Origin: Plasmodium coatneyi
Lineage: Eukaryota > Apicomplexa > Aconoidasida > Haemosporida > Plasmodiidae
Reading direction: 5' to 3'
Assembly (NCBI RefSeq): GCF_001680005.1
Contig: NC_033564.1
Location: 1,984,001 to 2,048,000, forward strand
Length of the DNA: 64,000 nt
Under the pieces are notes generated by a model that saw nothing but the letters and a program-made list of their open reading frames with translations, did not search any database and was not told where the DNA came from. The translations under genes and the position numbers were made by a program. This document shows, one piece after another, positions 34,888 through 47,929 of the stretch (within the stretch, counting starts at the first letter, position 1; every line of letters begins with the position of its first letter).

Positions 34888-36813
34888 CGAAGTGTACAGC
34901 TGCGTAGCGACTGATGAGGAGTCCCTGATTTACACCCCACGAATCATTTTTTTCTCTTTTTACTCCAAGATGGGTATTATAAGTAAACTGATATATACAC
35001 ATAGCATACCACGTGTGTACGTGTTGGTGTGTGCCACAACGCATGGGCGATGATAGGCAAGATGAAGAGGAAGAGGAAGACGATGACGGTGACGCTGGAA
35101 GTTCCTGGGACAAACCCACACATCTGCATTATATCCCTCTTTCGCGCCTCCTCTTTCATTTTCTCATGATGGGAATGGTACTTTGTCATGGCCAAACAGC
35201 ACGCATGCACGAAATGCGTGTTCTGATTTTGCAAAAAAATAAGTAGCCAAAATTAACTCATGAATTGTACTCACATTCAAAAGTACACATAAAAGCACAC
35301 GCCATGTATACAAAGGTACCATATGAGTAATTTAAAAAAAATAAAAATAAATGATGACACCTAGTTGTTAAGCATATGGGGATGATTCTACAAGTGCAGG
35401 ACTTTTCACGAAGAAATTGATCAGAACTTCGGTTCTCAAGATATGCGCGATAAATGGAAGAATGCAACAAAAAAATAACATTCTTTTATAGCACACTTTA
35501 GTGGAAAGTGTAATTTTTTCTTCTATTTTTCTTCACCTGTGTGCGATTCCCACTCCTCACAGTGGAACGCATTTATGCACCAAGCCAATTTTCAGAAATA
35601 TCCCTTTACACGTTTTTTTGTTTTATATTTGTTTATCACCATCTGCATGTAAACACGTGCATACGATGGAGATGCTTATGCATTAGCACAACTGATGCAG
35701 TCTTCCCTTGATGACGTTACTGCTGAAGGTCAATGTATTTCAGCGAATGGAACGCACGGGGGAGTAACAGAAAAGAGGAGGAAAAAAGGAGAGCATGGCA
35801 GCATACGACAGCAGAACGATAGGGAGACGGGTGACACGAGCTCCTTATATAATACTAAAGGGATGTAATTCCACAGCTTTCTTTTTTATCCTCTCAGACT
35901 GTTTACACCTATAGGCATGCGTGTACACACACATAAATAGCACACTTAATGCTTGCCTTATGTGCAAAGGCAGAAAAAACATGCCTTTTCAGTTAAATGA
36001 GAGAAAAAAAAAGAACAAAAAAATAAGCAAATTCGATATTAAACAATAAGGGAAGTTTCTTCTCATTTGATAACAACAAATTATGAGACTGACAAATTTG
36101 TTTTATTGATTACATAAATTATGATGTACTCTCTTCATCGATCATTTTTTTATTTTTTTCTATTTTTTGTTTACTCCTTATTTTATTTTTTTTTTTCATT
36201 TTAGCCAATTCTTTGCCCTGTAAAAGTGTGCCTAATTAGAGCGCACTGGGATGTCATTTTATGTTTTTTTCTGTTATTCAATCAGTTATTTAATTTTGCT
36301 TTTTTTACTTTTTGGGCTTTTTTTTCAGCTATTTTTTTCCTTAATTTTACCCCAAACTTGTAATATAAAATTGTTAAAATATGCAATGTTTCATTTGGGT
36401 GTAAAGGAGATCGGCCACGGCGGGAAGCATAATCGCATGCATGCACTGCGTGTACCATATTTAGCCATGGGTGTTTAAATCGGGGCTGTTCTCACATGCA
36501 CAGAATGTACGTGTGGATGCGGGGTTAGTCTGTTAATTTGTAAATTTGAAATAGGGGAAAGGTCTCCATGATGTTTTTTGAAAGGTGTGCAGAAAAGTTT
36601 TTTCTTTTTTTCTTTGGGGGGGAGGTTTTAGGGTTCAGATGCATCGAATGTGAGTCAAAATGGAAGCAAACATAAACATAAACGGTTTTAAGAAAAAAAA
36701 AAAAAAAAATTAAAAAAAAGTCAAACGGAATAAAAATGGGGGAAACTAAAGATGGAAAATCTAGAGTACGCACCTGCCTCGATTCGGTGGACTGCCACGA
36801 TGGAGTGGGTAAG
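34888..36813. other. Intergenic region between convergent genes
   Basis: A 1.9-kb spacer between the ends of the RRM-protein gene (+) and the VPS9 gene (-). It contains A/T runs, one TGCATGCA at 36438-36445 and no supported ORF. It should hold two 3' UTRs. Confidence 0.65.
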
Positions 36814-38654
36814 CTATGCCTCCTTCATATCGCACAGGTAAATAATTGAAGAGTGAAATATTGTGAAGACAAATGATAATTTATCAATTTTTTCGGACGC
36901 CTTTAAATTATCTATGTACATGTGCAAGTGAATGGAGTGGCTAATTATGTTTTTTATTTGACCAAAAGAAATAGCCGCCACGAGAATTGAAATAAGGCTG
37001 TCACTGTTAATGTCGTAAATTTTTAAGTTTTGTTTTTTCAAGTTTTGATTTGTGCATGAAATAATTTCGCATATTATTTTGCTGATGTTATCTAGGATGT
37101 ATATTTTGTCGATTGGGTTGTTGCACTTTTCGATCTGCAAGAAGGGAGGGACATAAACACGGGTGTTAAGGCGAAGGTGTACAATGTGTGCAAATGTATA
37201 CAATTGGTCATGCACAGGGTGTACAAACGGTGCAACAAATGCAAATGTGGATAGTGCTCTACACAGGTGAGCGTTTCAATGTTGAAATATGAACCGTTTT
37301 ATATTTAAAGCTGCCTCGTTCGTTAATTTATTTTTTGGCGCGCCCGTCTTCCTAACCTGCTTGATATGAAAGGCAGTCGTTTCCACGTGGAACATGCTAA
37401 TGTTTCCTAGATTTAACTTTTTTAAAAATCCGCTAATGTCCTTCCTCACGTAATTCATTTTTTCCTGAACTCTGTGTTCTATTTGTTGGTAATTCTTAGT
37501 TAGCTGTTTCCATATAATATTATACAGATAGGAGTAGGTGTACTTAATTAGTGGCATCCTTATGTCACTTTTAAATGTTCTTTCATTGGCGGTGCTTTGT
37601 AATTTCAGTGTGTCCTCTACCATGTTACTAATTTTTTTTCCGATGCAGTTTTCGAACCCCTTGACGATAATGTACGAGTGGGAAAATTGCAAAAGTTGCG
37701 TGTGCAGACATTTGCAACAGTTTCCGTTTTGCTTAAAAAATAGCGTTACGTCGTGTTTCCACTGTATTGCGTTGGGTTCCCCCCACGCGGGGTTACTGAA
37801 GTGGTTATCCTCCTGCTTATGCGTTTGTATATCTGTTTGTCCAACTTCATCGTTTATATAACTGGCGGATTCACTATCTTGGTATCCTCCTTCCAGTGGA
37901 ATGTTAATAAAAATAATTTTCAAAAATCTATAATTGGCATTTGTTTCTATTTTCAAAATTTCACAAATCCTACTCTCCTCAAATCCGTACCCTGTGCAAA
38001 CACACTTGGCGTCAATTTCGATGGACTGTCCGGCCAAGTTTATATATACATTTTTTAAGTGGCTCTTATAGCATATGTGTTTTTTCATAAAATCTATATC
38101 TATGCTGATATTTACCAGGGTTTTTGCTTCGGGGAGTAGAATAATGTGCGTCCTGTTGGACAGGTTTTCATGGAAGGGTTTGTACTTGCTCCCCAGGATG
38201 CTCAGCACGGGGTGCACTCTGGCGGGTTCCATTTGGGTGGGCTTCTCCTTCGGTGGGGTTTGCTTCGTAGCGGCAGGCAGGTACTCGCACTTTACGCTGC
38301 TTTCCTGACCTTTGCGTTACCTTGCATGGTGCCCAGTCTGGTGGGTAACACCTCAGTAGGGGACGTCACTTTCACAGGCTGCCTCTCTCCCACGCACGGG
38401 GGTATAACCTCTCACCTGATTCGAACTGAATTTCATTTGGAGTAACCCTATGGCGACATCCGCTCGGGGGACCAGCCTACGTGGTTCACTTACTACCCTC
38501 TGAGGCTTCTCCTTCCGTAATCCGCTCGGTGGAAAAGTACTCACGCGTTATGTCAATCAATTTGTGCAACTACGATTATGCATTCTTCTTTCTGCTTAGC
38601 ATTTTACCTTCTGTGGAACTTCTCGATATTGTCGATATTTTTTTTTCTTTCCAT
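36814..38654 (-). CDS. VPS9-domain protein, probable Rab5-family GEF
   Basis: I place four exons: 38608-38654, 38416-38524, 37357-38304 and 36814-37134, totalling 474 residues in phase. The VPS9 domain occupies the C-terminus. Its core is in the last exon: PIDKIYILDNISKIICEI, then DINSDSLISILVAAISFGQIKNI and SEKIDKLSFVFTIFHSSIIYL. These match the family pattern of a Lys-containing helix, a conserved Asp before a hydrophobic helix (D-x-L-x-x-x-L), and the closing helix that follows GE-x-x-Y. VPS9 domains catalyse GDP release from Rab5/Rab21-type GTPases on early endosomes. The junction FHIKQ|IEKC is certain. The two 5' exons are less sure: MERKKNIDNIEKFHR joined to GLRKEKPQRVV has good signals, but the exon-3 acceptor (AAAGGTCAG) lacks a pyrimidine tract, so the start may instead be Met at 38232. 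No Vps27/FYVE or RING domain is seen. Confidence 0.75.
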
Positions 38655-39482
38655 TTTGTGAAAACCCCCCTCGGTGAGTGCGCGCTACACGCAATGAAAA
38701 AAACAGCGTTAATTCTTTAGATAGGCTGCTTAATTTTTTTTAAATAAAAAAGGAGCCTACAATGACGTATGACTCGCCCTTGTGGAACAAAATAGAATGA
38801 GCTGCTTCACCTCATGTTGCGATTTAAAATAAGCTTCTTCCCCCGTTGGCATTTCAAATTAGTGCAGTCATTTTTGCAAAAAGGGCAGCAAAAAAAAAAA
38901 AAAAAAAGGAAAAAAAAGTTACCCACCTATTGGTTGTCATATTTTTTTTTCAGTTGTTAGGAAAGCAGCGCAAAATGGCTAGAACCGTTCGGCTGCGTAT
39001 CACGCGTGGTTCACATTTTGGCCAAGCATTGCTACTGAATGCCATGCTACATTTTGTTCCTTTTTGTGGGGAAACTTTTGCCCTTCTTTCCCTTGCTGAA
39101 CAGCCATCTCCTCTCCACCACTTTATGCATCACCATTCTATATATGCGCTTTGTGGAGTTGAACGAAACACATCCTTATCGTAACTGCAAAACAGCTGTT
39201 TAACCGCAAAGGCGGGAACAGATGTATGAGAAAATTTAAAAAAAAAAGAGCGTTTTGGAGTTTTTATTTATATACAATTTTCTTTTATTTCCTCTGCGTC
39301 TGCATGTCCAGCGATATATGTTAGAAACGTATGCTTGTTGCTGGGTTCCTTTGCAGACACATCGAGGGTAAAAGTTACAAAAAAACTTCAAAATGGACGA
39401 ATGGGAAAATAAAAAAAGGAACTGCTAATATGCAATTTAAAAGAATACGGCGATTAAATATCAACAGAATGATATACACATT

Positions 39483-39518
<36 letters not shown>

Positions 39519-39648
39519 ACTTTTGGCAACGCATCGATTTAATTATACATATATGTGTGGGTGTGGGAGGCCCTTTTTTTCTCGCTGCTTAAAGGTGCAT
39601 TTTCTTCCGTTCGGGTGATTTCGCTTTCCCCCCTCCTACTGGCCACAC
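38655..39648. other. Intergenic: VPS9-gene upstream and ApiAP2 3' flank
   Basis: One kb between tandem minus-strand genes, with poly(A) runs at 38889-38907 and 39489-39515. Nothing else is supported. Confidence 0.6.
39489..39515. repeat. Poly(dA) tract, about 27 bases
   Basis: Uninterrupted A run about 130 bp beyond the ApiAP2 stop codon, in the presumed 3' UTR. Confidence 0.9.
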
Positions 39649-42600
39649 TCAGTAGGACGTGTTGTAGGTCTGCAAATCGAGCGAGTGGATGATCTGCCTC
39701 TGAATTTCGAGGGACTGGGTTGACGGCAGAACGTTGTTTAAAATTTCCATGCTAAACAGTCGAAGGTACGGAATAAGAGATGATACACCAATGGAATTCT
39801 GGGTGTACTCTATGTGGTACTTGATGGACTGCTCCTTTTTCTTCTTCTCGGTATTTAACACGTCTTCAATTTTTACGTTCGTTGTGGAGCTGATATTTTT
39901 GTATAGATGAAACAACTTGGGGATGGAATTCATTAGAATGTCATTCAGGCAAATGATGATGGCCGTTTTGAGAAGCTCATAATACTTGTCGTCAATGTTG
40001 AGTGTTGGGAAGGCATTGTTATTTTCTCTTGGGACCTGCAATGCAAAAAGTGGGAGAAGAAAAAACAAACGTAAAATATATCATAGAATATATACAGGGA
40101 GGCGATTAATGTGGTTGCCACGTGAACAAATAAAAAAGCACACCAGGTTGGTAATCTCCCCTTAGTATGCTCAAATGAAGCAATCATGCATGTATGGAGG
40201 GATCGGACGAAAGATATACACATGGGGGATGCTTCTTACCTTTTTCGTTTCGCCCAAGGAATCGTCTCTGTTCGAGTCCACTTGCGTGGATTCATTATTG
40301 TTTACATCGGGTGCTTTTTCAAACATGCCATCTGCGAAATCGTTCTGCGTTTCCTGCTTGTTCTTGTACTGATGATAGTTGTAGAGTGGGCCGTGTTTGG
40401 AATTTTCTGGGCTGGAGTTGTAAAGGTGTGTTAAGTTGTTGGAGTTTATTTGTCCCTGCTCGGATGTGTTGTTCAGTTTTCCACCGACGAGATTTCCACT
40501 ACTTGGGCTGTTGCCGTTCAGGCCGATATTCAGACCGCTTAGTGCTCCGATGTGTGCCTGCCCCCGAATCTGTTGAATAGCTGCAATGCTCAACTTGTAG
40601 GCCTCTTTAACACCACGTCTTATAACTGAGTAAGCCTTCCTGTACCCATTAATCTTAATTCGAAAGCACTTGTTAGCTTCGTCATATATGAGCCCTTCGA
40701 CAAATTTGCACTTGTGGACCTCTTTGTTTATTCGTATGTCTCTTTCTTCGACAGTTTCGTCTAACAGTGAGCCAAAATTGAACGACTTATTATCCCCATC
40801 GAAGTTGTACGTTTTGTATAGATCTTCTTTTCCTTGTTCATAGTTTTCGTCTCCTGAATATGGCATATTATTTGAAAAGGATAAGCACAAATTTTCGTCG
40901 ATGTTGTGCGATATCAATTTATTTAGCAATTCTACTTCGGTCATCGCTTTACTGTTCTGTGTGTGCACGTCGTAGTCGTTATGGGTGACGTTTTTTCCGT
41001 AGGGCTCCTCATGTGAAAGCTGCTCGCCGAACGTTGTTGATATTTTGTGCAGGTTGTTATTTGGAGCATCATCGCTGTCCAGCCCGGCAAAGCTTACATT
41101 ACCCGTCTTGCTTCCATCATCGCTGTTCATGTTCATGGCAGCTTTTATCAAATTCATGCTTGGACTCACATGGTTGCTACTACTGTTGCTCTTTCCATTT
41201 TTGTAATCTTCTGATTTATTCAAGTCAGTTTTTCCATCCTCCCCCTTCAGGTAATAATCCTGGTTACCGTTATTATTATCCACTTCGTATATATGTGTTG
41301 GGGAATAATTGGTTGGGTTCCCACCGTTGTTGCTTATGGCGCTATTGCTAGAGGACACATTGTGCCCGTTTAGTTTCTTCAATTGGCCAGTTTTGTTATC
41401 TCTGAGCAATGCCTCTGCTCCTGTTCCTTCATTTAACAGCTGCATTAAATTCGAATCCGTCATCATTGACATTATTCCATTTTCGTTCTTGGATGGGATA
41501 TAATTTCCTCGGAGTCTTTTTTCACCAATGTATTTATTAGTCTTTCCATTCAGGTTTGTTTTATCGTCCTCCAAATTGGTAAAATTTTCGTCATAACTTA
41601 CGCTGTTCGTGGTGCTGTTGTTCGTTACGTCCTTCTTACCTCCACTACAGTTGCCTGAGCAGATTCCGCCACAGGCTCCGCTGCAAATTGTGCTTCCCCC
41701 AATTGCGGTACACATTCCCGTGCAAACTGCACCACAAACTGCACTGCAATTACTTGCGGAGACGCCTGCCATTCCGTTGGACTTCTTATCCCAAAGGTAG
41801 TCATAAATGTTGGAGGTAACGAATCCAAGGTTGTTGTTTCCCTTTGAGCCGAAGGCACCACTTCCCATGCCTGCTACACCTCGTGGGTCTCCCCCAGGAA
41901 GGAGATCCTTATCGTTATTACCATTGCCCATGTTACACAAAGACATGGTTTTTTTTTTAAAATTTTCGTCCTCCATATTGGGCACAGCAGACTCAAGTGC
42001 AAAACTTCCTTTTTCGTCTTTAATCAGTCCATTATTGTTGGCATTTTTTAAATTATATTTATAGTTGCTAGACATACTTGAGCTTTTCTGAGGATAGCAT
42101 TTCCCTTTGTTCGTTTCTAAGATTCGGTTACGAAACTCGGCAGCCATTTTGTATGCTTGGTACACTCCTCTCGTTCGAACACCAAAGGATTTCCTAAATC
42201 CGCATACACTCACAGTCCAGTAGTTTCTTCTCTTGTCAAAGAACATTCCTTGCAACTTTGGCAAGCTCGCGGCTTGGTTTAGTATTTCACTTTTGGGCAG
42301 TCTCACATTTATGTTGTTCTCAATAAGGGAATCTAGCTTCTCATTCGTTTTGTTAATGGATCTATTGTCCATGTTGGATGTGTACTTTTCATAATTTCGC
42401 AGGGCACCCCCTTTGCCGTTATTATTACTATGCGTCAAGTCTGTATTCATGGTAGTAGTAGTACCGTTATCGGCATTATTTCTAACATACTCTAGCATAG
42501 CGGCAATATCCGCCCCTGCTACAACTCCCTGTTGTTGCTTCAACAAATTTATGTGATTACTATTTGCGTTGTTCCCATTCATCATTATGTCGCTATTGGA

Positions 42601-45600
42601 GTCGATATTATTCCCTCCTAGAAAATTCGAGTCATAATTTGCTTCGTTCTTTATGCCCCTTCCAGCGATGGCCGTACCATCCTCCTGATAAGTATTGCTA
42701 TTATTGTTGTGGGTGGAGGATGTAATGTTGTAACCATATTCATTGGTTAGATTTGCCTTTTTCTGCCTCTCCGATCCGGAGTAATCCATTTTATAACTTC
42801 CATCTTCGTCATTCAACAGGTAGTCATTACTTCCGTTAAGTAGATGGCCACTCTCTTGGAGGTCAAAATATTTTTTGCTCTCCACTAGTAGTCCTTTTCG
42901 CACAGTACGACCACTGTTGCTGTTTCTGTTTGCATCGTTCCGGTCGTTTTCGTCATCACTTTCTGTGTTATCGCTACCTGCAGCAGCATTATCTGCGTTT
43001 TCTCCAATGCCATGTTTGCCCTTTCCAAATGCTCGTTTGTTGCCCTTTTTCCTCTTTCTTGTTTTCTCATTATCAACAAGATTGGAATGATTAATTTGGT
43101 TAAAAAATTCGCTATTTTGCATAAACAGCAAGTCGCCTTTTCCATTCCCTTTCCGATCGGCTAGATCTGCTGCGTACTTATATGCTTGAAGCAGCGCCAT
43201 AGCGTTGTTCCCCTTTAGGTCATTCCCATTCTGAGAGGAGTGAAGAACCTCATCGTTGGGTAACTCCAACTTTATTAACTTCCTTGCGTCTGCATAGCTT
43301 AAATTGTTACTGTCATTTGCATTGTTCATCAGGTTGAATTTTCTTTTTTCAGCCGTTTTTCCACCATTTGGAAACTGCTGCATAGAAGCTGCATCATCCT
43401 GGTCCTCCTCATTCAATTCATCGTCATACTGCTCATTGCCATTACGATTGTTGTTTTGCTTCCGCATGGAAAGCAGCATTTCACTTATCTTACTGAGGTA
43501 GCTACTATTCACCTGGTTATAGTCACCAAAATTCATGTGGTCCTTATCTTTACTATAATAATCTAGGCTTTTGCTTTGGTTCGCTTTAATCAGATCTGCC
43601 CCTGCACCACCCTCATCGTCGTTTTCATCCCCCTCATTGTTACCTTCATTCGGGTGATGCTCACCTGTCGTGTTTTCAAACTCAAAGTTTTTAATGAAGT
43701 CTCGAATGGACTCAGAAAAATCCTCCTCATTTTCGTCAAAATTATTGGACTTTTTAATTTGAAGAAAATACTCACAGCATTTTTTATAAGAAAGTATAAC
43801 ATCGTTATTATAGTCACATGGATTGAAAAAGCTTATTCTTAAGTTTTTATTTATGTCTTTAAAGAACACAACCCACTTTTTCATTTTTTCTTCCCAAATT
43901 ATTCCTTTTACCCAAGGTTTCAAGCTGTAGGCTAACTTGGTCTGCTCGCACGTGTTACTACTTGGTAATTTTTGCCTGCACTCGAAGTAGTTCAATTCTT
44001 TGAACGTGTCGTCTAGCTGGGCGTGGTTCCTTTCGTCCTGCACAAAGTCGGCAATGTTGTGCGGGTCATGGTTGCCATCTGTTTGGTTATTCAAATTTGT
44101 TTGGTTATTCAAATCCGTTTGGCTATTTTCATCTGTCTCCTTGTTCATGTCCACCTGGCTATCCCCTTCCTCTTGGTCCTCCTCTGCATTTTGCTTCTCA
44201 CCATCAGCGCGATCACCACCACTGTCAAGTTCTTCGCCACCCTCTTCTACATTTTCTGCTGCGTTGTTTTCCTCGCCCTTTCGTTTATTCAAATACTCCA
44301 CGGCATCCTCGAACGCCCTGCATATTCCCCCTTCGAATGAGTACCTCTTCTTTTCCTCATCCTTGTAGTCCACCACAAAGCACAGGTTTTGCAGGTCATA
44401 CGAAATTTCTTCAATTGGGGGGAACTTCTTCAATTCACTGCTTAAGTAAAAATCAAACGAATTCATTCTCAACTTTGAGCAGTAGTTATAACCAATTTCT
44501 ACTCCTTCTTTGTTCTTCACGTAGACATGTTTGGTAATTTCGTTTCCACTTTCGTCCCATAATTTGCATACCCACATATTTTTTTGCTCGTTCCACTGTA
44601 TGCCTTTTTTCCATGGGTATAGCGTCATAGCAATTTCGTTACATTCGTTGTTTTGCTTTGTTTTTTTTTCCTCCAGTTGGTTTGCTTCCGTTGGGTTATC
44701 CTCCTGCGTTGTTGTCACGGCATCGTTTGGTGCATTGCTGTTCTCTGCATTTTGATCGATTATATTTTCGACATTTTTTTCTGGGCATTCCTCTTCCACT
44801 TCTTTTTGCGTATCCTCATGGGGGGAGTTTTCCCCATTCGGTTTCTCCTCTTCTTCACTGCCTGGTTGGTTTGTTACTACGTCGCCATTACTGCTCGTAT
44901 GACAAACAGCCACATCATTCTGAGCAGACTGCACCTGGTTTTCACTTTCGGGATCCATCAACGGGGTGGCATCTTCCCCTTGTTCCTCCTCCTCATTCAT
45001 CGCATCATCGTCCTGTTCATCCTTCACTGTGATGTAATCTTCATAATTGATGGACGCCTCCACGTGCCTTTTGACCACACCTTGCAGTTCGTTCATGGTG
45101 GAAGCACCATAACTCCTCTGTTCATTATCCCTGTTCTGATCCGTTACGTTTTCATCCGTTTTATCCCCCACGGGGGTAGTAGTCATATTTATTAAGGTGT
45201 TCATTCCTTTAATAATTTTCTCATCATTGTAACTGTTATTATTATTATTCTTGTTCATTAGGTTCCTTATCATTTTGTTAAAGTTGAGTAGATTTTCGTA
45301 ATTTAAATGTTCATTCATTTTGCTTTTTTTTTCTACTTCATTTTGGAAATTCTCCTCATCATCGTTGGCATGTACTGATCCTTCTGTTTCCCTTTCTCCG
45401 TGGAAATATTGACCAAAGGCGCGATTTTTCTCCACCCGATTGGTGAGGTCATTTTGGTCACCGTGGCTTCCCTCTCCAGTATCCTCACCATAGTGTCGTG
45501 ATTCATTTCGCACATGTTTGTCCTCCCTCTGTTGGTCATTTTCGTCCAGATTTATGGATGAGTCTAATGGTCCATCTTTTTCGCTGCTCAATTTTAAAAA

Positions 45601-47929
45601 GGCTTCAAGAATTTGCGGATTCGTTATTCCTTCATTGGTACTCCCTTGAAAGGGATTCTCTTTCTTCCTACTACTGCTACAGGCGTTGTTCATGTTGTTC
45701 ATGTTGTTATTACTGCTATATTGCCCATTATTGTTTATCGCTTGATACTCCTGGCTCTTTATCAGATGGTTCCACTTTACTACTCCTATAGCCCTTTTTT
45801 CACTTTCCTCCTCATCCAACGTATGGTTCACCGTGGTGCTACCACTTTCGATGGATTTATTATTCACGTTGCTATGCTTAAGTACGTTGTTCAAGAGGTG
45901 GTAAGTATTTTGGTCTTCCTCGCTTATAAGGCTGGTATTCAGAAGGTGCAATAGCTTGGCACTGTTATCATCACTGTTCCTTTTCATACTACTCAAGTAG
46001 GCCAAATCTGACTGTTCGTTGCCGTCGTTGATGTCTTTGCCTGGCATATTACTACCACCACTTGTGAGGATATTTTTATGACTATCAAAAACGCTTCCAA
46101 TAATTCCATCGTCCTCTACGAGGGGGAAACTGGAGCCGTTCACTGCTGCGTAACTTGACTCGTTGTACGAGTCCGGCTTGAAATGACTACTACTACTATC
46201 ATTTGCATTGTTTGTGGAGTTTAACTGTTTTATTGCATTGTTAAAGTAATGAAAATCGTTACCCAAAAACGATGTTTCATTTTTGTAAAAATTGTTATAT
46301 TCATTTGGGTGGGGGGTTTTATCCGAACGAGGATTCCCTACATCCGAATCTGATTGTCCCACTTTCTGCTTCTTGTCAGAGAGGTACTCACTACTGTATG
46401 TGTTATTATTGTACTCTCCTCCAAGGAAGTGTTTACTACCCCCGTTGTACATATTATTTTCATGATGGGAAATTAGCCCATTCATTTCTTCACTATCAAT
46501 GGGGGTTGTTAATAGCTTATTCGCTAGGTTAAACAGTTTATTTGTTTTTTCTTTACGTTGAGCGAGGGATGCGGAAACAACGCCGCTTTGTTCGCTGAGG
46601 TCATTTTCTGACGCTATTAGTCCTTTCATATTTTCACCTTTGAACATTTTTGCAATTGGGCCGGCGTTCGCACCGACACTTTGATTAGCACTTTGATTGG
46701 CACTTTGGTTGAGACTTTGGCTAGCATCCTGGTTAACATTTTGGCTAGCATCCTGATTGACATTTTTACACATTTTTTCCTGATTACAGACCGTCAACCT
46801 GTTGATGCACTGAACGGCCATTTCGTATGCGTTATTGTATCCGTAGATGTCCACGGGGAATTTATTCACCAGGACCTTGTTGTCGTAGTCGTATGTGACT
46901 ACCCACTCCTTTTGGATGGAGTCGTACGATAGATACTTGAAAATCAATTTGTTCTTTCCATGGATATCTGCAAGGAGGACGAGGGGGTGAATGTGAGGGG
47001 GGACATATCATCATATAAGGGACGCCACGCATACATAACGGAAGTGCAACTACAGAATGGTGCAATTATAGACTGATGCAGCAGTGCCCGTGAGGCCCCC
47101 TTGGCGTACCTTTAAATCCATTTGGTATTTGCGAATTGATGTTCAGAAGATTCAGGTGGGACGTTTTCGATTCGCCCTGCTGCTTCTTCAAGTGACCCAA
47201 ATTAGCCGTTTCGAAATTTTTCCTGTGTTGTATGGCTAGCCTTCTGGCCTCCTCAAAACCATACTTATAGACTGGAAAGTATCTATTGATGCACCTTCCA
47301 TTAATACAAATGCCGGAAAGCCATCTGTTCTGTGATTTGTCAAATCGAACGCCAACTACGTGAGGTAGCTTCTCTGCCATTTTGGCATAATTATTTTCAC
47401 TACTATTGGATAAATGTTTGGCTCGATTACAATTTGCTTTGCTAGAACCATTTGCACCAGGGTTGTAGCTCTTCCCTTTATCTGCCTTAAGGGAGTTGTT
47501 ATTTCCATTGTGCTCCATTTTTTCTTCATTTTTTATGTTCAAAATTTCTTCGTTTTGCGCCCGGTGGTTTTTTATTCTGATTCTTTTTTCATTGTCACTT
47601 GAATCCTTTAAGTTGTTACTATCGTCAAAGAATTCATTTTTTTTATTCTCATGCGATATCATCGAATTGACACGGAGGTCATTCATCATTGGGTTGTTTC
47701 CTACCCTTTGGTTGTGGTTATACATGTCATGATATTTCCTCTGTTCCTTCGTTTTACTCGTCCCTGATGTTTCATATTCGTCGGAAGCTTCACCTCTTTT
47801 TAGAAAGCTCATTCGTCCTTTGGACTCCTCACTGTTTAAGTCATTACTGTAATCGCTGTTATAATAGAACGAATTCATAGTTTTCTTCCTCCTCGCTCTG
47901 ACCGGTCTTTTACTTAAATCTTTCTTCAT
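39649..47929 (-). CDS. Very large ApiAP2 transcription factor with ACDC domain
   Basis: Three exons: 47110-47929, 40240-46967 and 39649-40035, giving 2644 residues with all phases closing (donors GTACGC and GTAAGA; acceptors TTGCAG and ATTGCAG). AP2 domains bind DNA and in Apicomplexa define the main transcription-factor family. Clear AP2 units are at ~188-242 (LPHVVGVRFDKSQNRWLSGI), ~1840-1893 (LQGMFFDKRRNYWTVSVCG) and ~2360-2410 (FVEGLIYDEANKCFRIKING). Four divergent AP2-like units lie at ~274-335, ~1045-1105, ~1120-1168 and ~1288-1346, each with the W-x-V/hydrophobic strand pattern and a trailing helix. The C-terminal exon carries the ACDC domain (~2517-2644). A cysteine-rich C-x3-C tract lies near 2011-2050, and the N-terminus has a basic KRPVRARRKK segment. 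Linkers are Asn/Asp/Glu-rich. By remembered synteny it is the orthologue of an unnamed P. falciparum chromosome-11 ApiAP2 gene with several AP2 domains. Its 5' side faces a 10.7-kb gene-free region. Confidence 0.93.
41640..41770 (-). repeat. Cysteine-rich C-x3-C coding repeat in ApiAP2
   Basis: Triplet-spaced cysteines, C-SAV-C-GAV-C-TGM-C and then C-SGA-C-GGI-C-SGN-C, are encoded by repeated GCACCACAAACTGC-like DNA. This is unusual for an ApiAP2 linker and could bind metal, but it could also be simple repeat expansion. Confidence 0.7.
46670..46765 (-). repeat. Coding repeat of 12-15 bp units in ApiAP2 (NQSAN / NQDAS)
   Basis: Units such as TTGATTAGCACT and TTGGCTAGCATC recur on the plus strand and encode NQDASQ, NQSANQ and NQSVG just after the second AP2-like unit. 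It is probably a strain-variable linker. Confidence 0.75.

Noticed and set aside
35350..35420. ATGATGA box resembling a C/D snoRNA
   Set aside because: No CTGA D box or terminal stem nearby.
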